Assembly (NCBI GenBank): GCA_030248135.1
Contig: JASANC010001021.1
Coordinates: 124,001 to 188,000 of the forward strand
DNA length: 64,000 nucleotides
DNA from: Theristus sp. LFF4_11
Lineage: Eukaryota > Nematoda > Chromadorea > Monhysterida > Xyalidae
Direction: 5' to 3'
Positions 50,704-58,986 of this stretch are shown here, in pieces; the first letter of the stretch is position 1, and each line of letters starts with the position of its first letter. The notes under the pieces were generated by a model that was not told where the DNA came from, did no database searches, and saw nothing but the letters and a program-made list of their open reading frames with translations. The position numbers and the translations under genes were made by a program.

Positions 50704-51633
50704 ATGGCCGAGCCGTCGGCGTTGGAAGCTATTCTGACTGCATTGACACAACAGATAAAAGAACAAAACGATCTAATTCGCCAACAGCAACAACGGCAAG
50801 AGGAGTTCATTCGGCAGCAACAGCAGCGGCAAGACGAACGCGACAGTGCGATTATTGACTTGCTAAAGAAACAAAGTGAAATGCTCAGTGTTTTGATGAG
50901 CAAATTCAACGCGCCACAAGCTGTCACGAATAATATCGATCACACGTATGGGCGCCCGCCTGCGTTCATTTCTCCTGACGTGCAGAATGCGCTCCAAATC
51001 GATCGGAGCGTCAACCAGGCGATCGCTACAGAGACCGAGCTGGCCGAGCGCAAAGCAAAAGCGAACAATCTGGTGTTGTCGGGTTGGCGCGAGGCGACGC
51101 CGCGGCTCTCAATGTTTGGCGACAATCGATCCAACGAACACGTCAACTCAGAATTGAAGTTCGTTCGGGACGTCGTGACTGATGCTGGCGGCAATCGTGA
51201 GGACGTGAAGGAGGTCTTTCGTTTGGGCACGTACTCCGATGCTGCTCGCCCGGGTGGACGACCGCGCGGACCGCGCTTGCTGAAAGTGATCTTGGATTCG
51301 CCGCAGGCCAAGTCGTTGCTCCGGGAGAACATCAAGAAATTCGGTGATCACAAATCTATTTACTTTCGAAATGACAAGACCGTCGCCCAGCGAGCAATTG
51401 AGGCTGAGGCACGTAGCATTCTGTATCGTTTTCGTGGTCTCAATGACTCGAATAAGAATTGTGTTTTGCGTGAAAGTTTTGATGGCAAATTCACAATCAG
51501 GCAGAAAGTCAACACGAATGGTCATTCTGATTGTCGTTTTGTTGCCGATCCGTTTTCTCCGGACTTTTTAGGTCGGCTGACCGCCGCTTCTGGAGGCGAC
51601 AAGGGTTCTGGCACGGGTGCTGGTGGTCAATAG
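50704..51633 (+). CDS. LINE ORF1 protein, coiled coil plus RRM-like domain
   Basis: From an ATG in strong context (AATATGG), 309 residues to TAG. Residues about 8-60 form a Gln/Arg/Glu-rich coiled coil with two copies of RQQQQRQ. Residues about 115-265 resemble the RNA-binding core of LINE ORF1 proteins: NNLVLSGW at its start, then FVRDVV, VFRLG, LLKVIL, SIYFRNDKT and ARSILYRF. The tail is Gly/Ser-rich. The expected role is an RNA-binding chaperone that coats the element RNA. The frame is open further upstream, but that part lies largely in the host repeat, so the ATG at 50704 is preferred. The stop is followed in the same frame, without any gap, by ORF2. Confidence 0.8.
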   Translation: MAEPSALEAILTALTQQIKEQNDLIRQQQQRQEEFIRQQQQRQDERDSAIIDLLKKQSEMLSVLMSKFNAPQAVTNNIDHTYGRPPAFISPDVQNALQIDRSVNQAIATETELAERKAKANNLVLSGWREATPRLSMFGDNRSNEHVNSELKFVRDVVTDAGGNREDVKEVFRLGTYSDAARPGGRPRGPRLLKVILDSPQAKSLLRENIKKFGDHKSIYFRNDKTVAQRAIEAEARSILYRFRGLNDSNKNCVLRESFDGKFTIRQKVNTNGHSDCRFVADPFSPDFLGRLTAASGGDKGSGTGAGGQ

Positions 51634-54228
51634 GATCGCGGCTCTCTTGACAAAAAACCACACCATAACAAACCAGGTTCTACTGTTGATTTTTATTTTG
51701 CTAATGTTCGTTCTATTTTATCTCAAAACAAGAGAGACGCCTTGGACAACATGCTGTTGGGTGATTCAAATGTTTCATCAGACAAAATTGTTTATTTACT
51801 TGCTGAAACCTGGCTAAATCAAAGCGTGAGCGATTCAACAATTGTGAATGAGCACCAATATCAAGTTTTCCGACTTGATAGAAAATATGGCGAGCGAGGA
51901 GGTGGCCTTCTTTGCCTGGTTCCAAAAACGATGAAAGCCAAACTCTTACCCAACCTAACTTCCTGCTATTCAGATTTTGAGATACTGTCTCTCAAACTGT
52001 TTCTCAACAACACCAGTTTTATTGTGGCAATCGTCTATCGTATTCCCGGCTCCCCTACTCGAAATCTAGCCACGTGGAAAAATTTATTAGATTCATTGTC
52101 TAAACTACTTGAAACTGGTCAAGGAACCTTCATTTTTGGAGACTTTAATCTTCCTGGAATAATTTGGTCTCCTTCTATTCGCTGCGGCCCCCAGGATAAA
52201 AAAGCATGTTTGGAATTTATTGACAGAACGGATGAACTGGGCTTAACACAGATGGTTTCGCTTCCGACTAGAAATGAAAATTTTCTGGATTTAGCTTTTG
52301 TGTCTGCTACAAACTTAGTTGAAACGTGTGAAATATCGGACCCATTCGGCTTTCCCAATTGCTCAAGCGATCACAAATCTATCATTCTAAAAACATGCAT
52401 TAGTTTTGGCAGTAAACCTGAAATTATTCAGTATAAAGATTATAGCCATGGAAAATGGCATGAAATTGAAAGAAAGCTCTTGAACTTCAATTGGAAACCA
52501 GCTTTTAGTAGTTGCCAGACAGTAAATGACATGTATAACCTATTTTGTAATGTCTGCAAATTTTTTATCGACAATTTCATTCCGATTAGAAGGCGTTCTG
52601 CCTCAAAAGGTAAACTTTTGCCTTGGAGACGGCGTTTGCATAAGCTGCACATGATACAATGTCGTCTCAAGAAAGTTTCAAGAAATGGTGTCAACCAATA
52701 TCTTTCCTATCAGGTAATTAATCACATCATACAAAAAATGAAAAGAAAAGAAGCAACTGCAGCCGACAACAGGGCATTCCAAAATCCAAACCCTAAAAAA
52801 TTTTGGTCCGCTGTCAACAGGCGAATCAAGAAAAGCAGATCTTTACCAGTACTAGAAAGCGTAGATGGAGAGCCACTGGTGTCTGACATTGATAAAGCTG
52901 TCGCTTTCAATGATTTCTTTGCGAAAAGTTTCAAGCAAAAAGATCACACAGTAAAAATACAAGTTGAAAACGAACCTTCCTCGCTAGTAAAACAAATAAC
53001 ACCAGAAGTGGTGTTCTCTTACCTACAAAAACTAAATAAGAAAACAGTTTGTGGTCCTGACGGCGTTCCTCAAATTTTCTTGAAAAAACTGTCTGCTAGT
53101 TTAGCCGAACCCCTCTCTATGATCATGGATGCATCCTTGCATAGAAGCGAGGTTCCCGATTTTTGGAGGCAAGCTGTCGTTCAACCTATCCCGAAAAAAG
53201 TTAGCAGCCCTTATTTGCATAATTACCGACCGATATCTCTAACTTCAAATGTATGCAAAGTTTTAGAAAAAATTATAAGGGATGAACTGATTAGTTTTTG
53301 CTTACAAGAGAACATCTTTTCCCCCTACCAGTTTGGTTTCATTCCTGGACGCAGTGTGGAGACTCAACTCTTACTATGTCTAAATGACTGGACAAAATCC
53401 CTTGATGATGGTTTTGGAACTGACGTTGTCTATTTGGATATCTCGAAAGCTTTCGATACGGTTTCACACTGCATTCTTCTTCAAAAACTATGGGATCTTG
53501 GAATTAAACATTATTTGTTGAACTGGATTAAAGCCTACCTTCAAAATCGATCCCAGTGGGTTCGTATCAACACTGCTAAATCAAAACCTGTTGAGGTTAC
53601 CTCCGGAGTGCCCCAAGGTAGCGTACTGGGACCAGTTCTTTTTGCGCTGTTCATTAATGACCTCCCTCAAGTGATATCGCACTCTAAATGTGTTTTGTAT
53701 GCTGATGACGTTAAAATTTACAGAGAAGTGTATCACTGGAAGGACAGAGCTGCAATCCAAAGCGATCTTGATGCTTTAAACAACTGGATGAAGCTTAACT
53801 CCCTCGATTTATCTGTCTCAAAAACAAGGATTCTCCACGTGGGACCCAAGAAAAATCCTCATTTCCAATATACAATAGACAATAAAACTATTGAATCAAC
53901 ACCAGCAATTAGAGATCTAGGTGTACTTGTTGATGAATCCTTGAGTTTCAATGACCATATTCGGACCGTTGTCAAAAAAGCAAATAGCATAGTTGGCACC
54001 ATCAAGCACTGCTTCCGCATTAGAACAAAAAGTTTCAGGCTGCGTCTGTTCAAAACACTCGCCCTGCCCCACCTAAATTTTTGCCCAACTGTTTGGTCTT
54101 CATCTCTAATAGGTCTAAATAAGCTTGTTGAATCTCCACAAAGATCTTTTACAAAATATTTACTCGGCTATGAAATGAACACATCATACCAGGACAGGCT
54201 TAACAAACTGGCTTACTCCCTATTATAA
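51634..54228 (+). CDS. LINE ORF2, endonuclease and reverse transcriptase, C-terminus frameshifted
   Basis: The open frame begins directly after the ORF1 stop. The first ATG is at 51751, but the conserved endonuclease start (FYFANVRSIL) lies upstream of it, so translation must begin earlier. Endonuclease motifs: AETW, RGGG, GDFN at 52138-52149, SDH at 52366-52374. Reverse transcriptase motifs: GPDGVP, NYRPISLTS, QFGF.PGRS, LDISKAFDTVSH (first Asp codon at 53437), SGVPQGSVLGP and YADD at 53698-53709. All catalytic residues I can identify are present. The protein nicks target DNA and reverse-transcribes the element RNA at the nick. The frame ends at TAA 54226-54228 because of a frameshift; the normal C-terminal region continues in another frame from about 54225. 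Confidence 0.88.
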   Translation, partial: DRGSLDKKPHHNKPGSTVDFYFANVRSILSQNKRDALDNMLLGDSNVSSDKIVYLLAETWLNQSVSDSTIVNEHQYQVFRLDRKYGERGGGLLCLVPKTMKAKLLPNLTSCYSDFEILSLKLFLNNTSFIVAIVYRIPGSPTRNLATWKNLLDSLSKLLETGQGTFIFGDFNLPGIIWSPSIRCGPQDKKACLEFIDRTDELGLTQMVSLPTRNENFLDLAFVSATNLVETCEISDPFGFPNCSSDHKSIILKTCISFGSKPEIIQYKDYSHGKWHEIERKLLNFNWKPAFSSCQTVNDMYNLFCNVCKFFIDNFIPIRRRSASKGKLLPWRRRLHKLHMIQCRLKKVSRNGVNQYLSYQVINHIIQKMKRKEATAADNRAFQNPNPKKFWSAVNRRIKKSRSLPVLESVDGEPLVSDIDKAVAFNDFFAKSFKQKDHTVKIQVENEPSSLVKQITPEVVFSYLQKLNKKTVCGPDGVPQIFLKKLSASLAEPLSMIMDASLHRSEVPDFWRQAVVQPIPKKVSSPYLHNYRPISLTSNVCKVLEKIIRDELISFCLQENIFSPYQFGFIPGRSVETQLLLCLNDWTKSLDDGFGTDVVYLDISKAFDTVSHCILLQKLWDLGIKHYLLNWIKAYLQNRSQWVRINTAKSKPVEVTSGVPQGSVLGPVLFALFINDLPQVISHSKCVLYADDVKIYREVYHWKDRAAIQSDLDALNNWMKLNSLDLSVSKTRILHVGPKKNPHFQYTIDNKTIESTPAIRDLGVLVDESLSFNDHIRTVVKKANSIVGTIKHCFRIRTKSFRLRLFKTLALPHLNFCPTVWSSSLIGLNKLVESPQRSFTKYLLGYEMNTSYQDRLNKLAYSLL

Positions 54229-54794
54229 TTCAAAGACACATTTCAGACCTTACCATGGTTTACAAATTTATCCATTCTGTTACTTTCGTTCCCTTTCTGA
54301 ACGATTTCTTTATTTTTCAACAAACCGGAACAGGTACTCGAGGTCATTCACTCAAACTCGCAGTTCCCAGAAACAAGACCACTATCAGGAAAAATTTTTG
54401 GTGCGTTAGGACCATACATCTCTGGAATCTTTTGTCTGATGAAACTGTCACCTCACCAACTACAGCCAGTTTTCGGAGGCGTCTCAAAACACAGGAATAT
54501 AAAAAAAAATTCATTCATTTGTCTTTGGTAAATTTTCTGCTGCATTGGAATAGACAGGAGAGTCCGCCCAGCCGCCAGCACTCTTTGTTTTGTTTTGTTT
54601 GTTTTGAAACATGTTCAACTGAATGTGATTGCGTTTTTGTTTTGAATCACATGTGCTCTTTTGTGCGACGTTTCGTGTTGTTTTCTTTTTTCTTGTATCT
54701 GGTGCAAGTGTGTGTCCATGTCACAGCTCTTTTTATCTCGCGTTTTTTCTGTGTGCTCTTGTGGCTTTTGTGTTCAGGGTATTCTTTTTGTTAA
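54225..54794 (+). pseudogene. Frameshifted C-terminal part of LINE ORF2
   Basis: In the third frame, VYKFIHS, then GHSLKLAVPRNKTTIRKNFW, VRTIHLWNLLSDE and FRRRLKTQ match the usual C-terminal tail of CR1/L2/Jockey-type ORF2 proteins. A stop in this frame at 54201-54203 limits the frameshift to 54204-54226. The hydrophobic stretch near the end of the frame is probably 3' UTR read through rather than protein. Confidence 0.7.
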
Positions 54795-55399
54795 CTAGCA
54801 CTGTTACTTGCTTGCTGTTGCTCATCACTTGCTGTTAGCTGTATTTGGGATGGCACAGGAAAAACAAAAGCCCATAAACAAAAAAATAACAAAAAAACAA
54901 AAAAAAGAAAAAAAAGAAAAAAAAGAGAAAAAAACAAGAGAGAAAAACTGCGATGAAGAAAAGAAAAGCAACTGTGCCGTGTTTATTTTGCTTTCTCTTG
55001 CTTAATTTAATCGTGCCTGAATGTCAATCGTGGCCGTTGTGCGCTGTCTGATGTTGTCGGTTCGTGATCGCGCTATTTTATTTATTTCTTCTCTCAAGCT
55101 TCAATTGTGTTTGCGCGTTTTTTTAACATTCAATTGTTTCTGACTGTCGACGGTTGGTTTTATTTTGTGGATTTTGTTTCTTTGTGTGAATACCCGGGCA
55201 GTCATCTGCCCATTCGTTTGCATCGACTTTTTGCTTGCTTTCATTCATGCATTCACCAAGTTCATCAATAATCTTGTGTTTCTTTAGGTTTTTTTTGTGA
55301 CATCAATTGTGTTTGTTTTGCATAATGGAAGTTTTGTGAATGTGTTGATGTGAACTGGCCGTGAGGCATACAAATAAAATTGATTGATTGATTGATTGA
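54795..55399 (+). other. LINE 3' UTR and tail
   Basis: About 600 bp without coding potential. It includes an A-rich block of AAAAAAGAAAAA units (54880-54945) and a T-rich segment, and ends with the poly(A) signal and the TTGA tandem tail. Microsatellite tails of this kind are typical of the CR1/L2 group, where they take part in template recognition. Confidence 0.7.
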
Positions 55400-55640
55400 C
55401 AAAACTTAACGTATTCTGACGGCAGATTTGTGCAAGAACTTGAGAAACAACTAATCAGAATTTTTCTCACTAAAAAATTCATTTTATTTCATATTTGAAT
55501 AACGTTCGGGTGCGAAACAGCTTATCAGCTGTGCGGTTTTTCCGCACATCGTTCACCATTACTCCGCCTCCTTTGCAGGAAAAGCTAATAGAATATCTGA
55601 ATTTTCAGTCGTCAAAACAAATCCAAATTTTCAGTTGCGG
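55400..55640 (+). repeat. Repeat family R1, copy a, right part
   Basis: AAAACTTAACG...GGCAGATTTGTGCAAGAAC through CCACTGTTATTGAGT matches 58388-58635 almost base for base, with a few small differences including an extra TATTCTG near 55410. It is the continuation of the copy split by the LINE. Confidence 0.8.
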
Positions 55641-55827
55641 AATCCACTGTTATTGAGTTCTGTTCATCTGTTGCCTGTTGGAGGCCAGAACACCGCTGAT
55701 TATTGTTCGCAAAAAAACGACATGAGAACAGGTTTTATTCAGTTTTTCTTGCTCAGTTCATTTGTGTGTTTGTCAAAATCCAGAGAAATATTCTGAAGCT
55801 GGAAAACCATTCCCGAGCAGTAGCGAA
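55641..55827. other. Extra segment present only in copy a
   Basis: About 170-190 bp between TTATTGAGT and AGTGCGGGGG. In the copy at 58 kb these two blocks are directly joined. This is either a small insertion here or a deletion there; no terminal repeats were seen. Confidence 0.5.
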
Positions 55828-56009
55828 AGTGCGGGGGGGTGGGGGAGGGGGAGGGTCCTCAGCCCCCCCTCAACCGAAAATCCTGCCCGTGCACGGGCAG
55901 ATACTCGTGTACTCTCCTCCCCCCTTTACCTCGACACGGGTACTAGACTCCTTCACCCCCCTCCGCGAGAAAACACGGAATCGCACCCCCCCCCTCACGG
56001 TGGGCTTGC
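55828..56009 (+). repeat. GC-rich repeat block R2, copy 1
   Basis: Poly-G at the start, poly-C runs inside, and a perfect 18-bp palindrome CTGCCCGTGCACGGGCAG at 55883-55900. The same block recurs at 58636-58801. Both copies keep an open frame reading Pro-rich sequence, but this follows from copy similarity and is not taken as coding. Confidence 0.75.
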
Positions 56010-56130
56010 GGACAAAACACCGCACGTGCCAAAAGACCGCACATTTAAGATTTTTTTGTGACCAAAAGACCGCAGATGCTATCAAACCAAAATACCGCAC
56101 GTGCCAAAAGACCGCACAAAAAAACATTGA
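56010..56130 (+). repeat. Short direct repeats of a CCGCACGTGCCAAAAGA unit
   Basis: CCGCACGTGCCAAAAGACCG occurs twice (about 56021 and 56095), with related ACCAAAAGACCGCA between. The core CACGTG is an E-box palindrome. It is likely part of the repeat cluster; no function is inferred. Confidence 0.5.
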
Positions 56131-56360
56131 CTGAGCCGTCGATCCTTGAAATCGGTTGAGCACAGTGCCGGCAGAGTCGAGTGACAGACCGGAGCACAAG
56201 ACACATGTCGTGAAGCACAAACAGCGAACACATAGCGTCGTCCAGGTCACGACTTCCTTGGCCGATTTTGGCAATCCATGGCTCAATCAAATCAGCAGAG
56301 CAACCGGAAAACAAAAACTTGCTCAAAACGCAATTGTTCTGACATCTTACTTCCTGAAAA
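56131..56360. other. Non-coding segment inside the repeat cluster
   Basis: About 230 bp without a supportable exon or obvious repeat copy elsewhere in the window. Confidence 0.3.
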
Positions 56361-56414
56361 GGCTTGGCTTAGGTTAGGATAAGGTTAGGATCAAGTTAGG
56401 CTTAGGATTAGGCT
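56361..56414 (+). repeat. Degenerate telomere-like TTAGG(C) tract
   Basis: Seven or so TTAGG or TTAGGC-like units in 54 bp (CTTAGGTTAGGATAAGG, then TTAGGATCAAGTTAGGC and TTAGGATTAGGC). TTAGGC is the nematode telomere unit and TTAGG the arthropod one. The irregular spacing shows an interstitial remnant, not a live telomere. Confidence 0.55.
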
Positions 56415-56607
56415 TTAAGACTGAGATTTGAATCAGGTCCGTTTTAGCAATGTCCGACAACGAGCGTGTTTTATCTGAAGCGGATTTTAGAAAAAAAAGG
56501 GCAGCCGTCGTCTCGAAGAAGTACTATGGAACACAGTGCAATATTCGAACTCAGCGTGTCAACGCGGTTCGCATTTATTTCGAATGCACTTATTTTTGTC
56601 GACCGTA

Positions 56608-56969
56608 CCACCGGCCGATTTTCCTCTGGCATTTTGGATTTTTTTAATTAAAAAAGTCTTAAAAAGTTTCAAGATTTCATTGTTTTTTTATTAAAAAAAT
56701 CGGGATTTTCACTTTTTTCAAACCCTCCTAGTTTCGCCTCGCCGAAACATTGAAACAATGTTTTCTTCAATGTGCATCCAATCAGAGATGGCCGCAATGC
56801 AGCGCACGTATCATTGCTGATCTTGCAACGAACTGCATTCTTGCGGTAATTACGGTACACCTGTTTTGTTAACGCCGTTTCACTCTCATCGCCAATAGCG
56901 CAGCGGTAGTGGGCTCGCTTTGCAGGCAAGGGGGCCTGCAAGGATTATTGGCTCGGCACCACCCGAATA
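56608..56969 (+). repeat. Repeat family R1, copy b, left part
   Basis: Matches 50160-50374, but with an extra segment of about 135 bp (56627-56763, T-rich, ending in GAAACATTGAAACAATG) inserted between GATTTTCCTCT and TTCAATGTGCATCC. It ends in CCCGAATA, where the 1273-bp hAT-like element is inserted. Confidence 0.75.
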
Positions 56970-58242
56970 TATAGATGGTGTGAATAATTCATTCATCAAA
57001 CACTGAATTTGAATAATGAATGACGAATGAGTAATATATTATTCAAATTGTATTATTCACGTAATTTTTCAAGTTATTCATTATTCACATGAATAATTTG
57101 CCGATAGTAAATGATTAATGAATAATGAACGATTGTTCATTGACTTTTACCTGCCACCCTGCATTTTTTACCCTAACACATTGCTGTTTTAGTTATCGAA
57201 TCAGGTGCAAATCATCAATGGCGGAGAGAATCAAGTGCAAATCACAATTTTAAACAAATCAACACTGATAAAAGTAAACAAAATGTCTAATTATAACTAA
57301 AGGCCCTAACGTCTGCTTTCCTAATCGGTTCAGGATAAAGCTAATTGGCGACAGTTGTTAGGTGTTCAGGTATAACATATCCAAATTTCAGTTCAAACGG
57401 ATAAACGGTGTAGAATATATAGCCATGAACCGTTGCTTGTCGTAAAAAAATGTGTGTGCACACAGATAAACACAACAACAACAGAGAGAAACATAACATC
57501 GTCTCTTGTGACTTACGCGTGAGGGGTGCATAATTGCTCACATACGTATGTGTGTATGCCACATACAAAACAACCCCCCTCGCATGATTTCCTTTCATTT
57601 TTGTGTTTGTTGATTTTTCAATTTTCTGGACAAAAATGGCTGTATCTCGAGTTATATAAGACCAGATTGAACGATTCTTTTACTTTTCCAAACTAAAATG
57701 CACTCAGGATTTCAAAAAATGTGTTCAATTTTGCACAGCTATTACGAATTCGCGGATAAAGTGTAAAACAAGTTGTGCAACATGCAGATTTCTGGTGGCC
57801 CACAGTTGAAATGCGGAAAAAAAATGATACAATTTTGACGCACTGCATAAACAAACAAAACAAATCAACCGCGAGGTCATTTTTAATTTCAGAAGTTTGT
57901 TTTGGTGCACCACCAGTAAAAATTTACAAGTAGATTTCAGTATCTTCCTGTCAGTGTACATGTTTTTTGTCACTTTTCAATGCTCATGAGGTATCACAAA
58001 ATGCGAGGTTGGTATGGTCAATCAAGGTGTGTTCTGAGCACACAAATTTTTGCAACTTGTGCAACTTGTTTTTTTTAAACAAGTTCAGTCTTTTTGTTTG
58101 CATTATTCATTCGTCATTAATAGTACTATTTGAATAATGGGCTCATTACTCATTATTCAAAATAGTATTATTCAAATAATTTAAAACCCCCATTATTCAT
58201 TCGTCAACTAATGAATAATCAACCAATAGTATACCATCTATA
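56970..58242. mobile_element. hAT-like non-autonomous element, 1273 bp, nested in R1
   Basis: Perfect 10-bp terminal inverted repeats (TATAGATGGT...ACCATCTATA) are bounded by an 8-bp duplication CCCGAATA at 56962-56969 and 58243-58250. The undisturbed sister copies read CACCACCCGAATATTGAC with a single CCCGAATA, which proves the insertion. Both subterminal regions are filled with TTATTCATT/AATGAATAA motifs in both orientations. No transposase frame is recognised in the interior. The duplication length fits hAT, although the terminal sequence is not the most common hAT form. Confidence 0.85.
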
Positions 58243-58250
58243 CCCGAATA

Positions 58251-58635
58251 TTGACACAAAATTTGTGCTAGATTTTTACCCGAATTTTGTCACAATATTT
58301 TTTTTTCTTATCAAACCTGTCCCAATATGCGTTTGCACGCAGAGATAGAGAAAATGTTTCATGGCTGAGCGGCAAATTGAAATCAAAAAACTTTACGGCA
58401 GATTTGTGCAAGAACTTGAGAAACAACTGATCAGAATTTTTCTCACTAAAAAATTCATTTTATTTTATATTTGAATAACGTTCGGGTGCGAAACAGCTTA
58501 TCAGCTTTGCGGTTTTTCCGCACATCATTCACCATTACTCCGCCTCCTTCGCAGGAAAAGCTAATGGAATATCTGAATTTTCAGTCGTCGAAACAAATCC
58601 AAATTTTCAGTTGCGGAATCCACTGTTATTGAGTG
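58251..58635 (+). repeat. Repeat family R1, copy b, right part (intact LINE target)
   Basis: Runs without interruption from TTGACACAAAATTTGTGC through GAAATCAAAAAACTTTACGG to CCACTGTTATTGAG. It provides the empty-site reference for the LINE insertion in copy a. Confidence 0.8.
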
Positions 58636-58801
58636 CGGGGGGGAGGGTCCAACCCCCCCCCCCCTCAGCCGAAAATCCTGCCCGTGCACGGGCAGATACC
58701 CGTGTACTCTCCTCCCCCCTTTACCACGACACGGGTACTAGACTCCACCACCCCCCTCCGCGAGAAAACACGGAATCGCACCCCCCCCCCTCACGGTGGG
58801 C
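58636..58801 (+). repeat. GC-rich repeat block R2, copy 2
   Basis: Same poly-G, poly-C and CTGCCCGTGCACGGGCAG palindrome (58678-58695) as at 55828-56009. It is joined directly to R1 copy b on the left and R1 copy c on the right. Confidence 0.75.
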
Positions 58802-58803
58802 TT

Positions 58804-58986
58804 GGGGGCCTGCAAGGAGTATTGGCTCAGCACCACCCGAATATTGACACAAAATTTGTGCTAGATTTTTAACCGAATTTTGTCACAATATTTTCTTTCT
58901 TATTAAACGTGTCACAATTTGCGTTTGCACGCAGAGATACAATATGTAGAGAAAATGTTTCATGGCTGAGCGGCAAATTGAAATCA
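58804..58986 (+). repeat. Repeat family R1, copy c (partial)
   Basis: From GGGGGCCTGCAAGGAGTATT to GGCAAATTGAAATCAG, matching copies a and b with about a dozen differences, including an extra ACAATATGT near 58940. Its right end reaches the stop codon of the G-x-PW gene on the other strand. Confidence 0.75.

Larger units (their letters stand above)
50519..55399 (+). mobile_element. Nearly full-length CR1/L2-like LINE retrotransposon
   Basis: About 4.9 kb, with a 5' UTR, ORF1 (50704-51633), ORF2 with endonuclease and reverse transcriptase (51634-54228, then shifted frame to about 54794), a long 3' UTR, AATAAA at 55373-55378 and a terminal (TTGA)n tail at 55379-55399. Boundaries come from the uninterrupted sister repeat at 58371-58420, where GAAATCA runs straight into AAAACTT. 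Here the same two blocks flank the LINE. There is no target duplication of useful length. The catalytic motifs are intact apart from one frameshift, so the insertion is fairly young. The clade is inferred from the ORF2 motifs and the microsatellite-like tail. Confidence 0.88.

Noticed and set aside
55703..56134. Pro-rich frames repeated in both GC-rich blocks
   Set aside because: The frames are shared only because the blocks are copies of one repeat; poly-C makes Pro runs. No start context or splicing supports translation.
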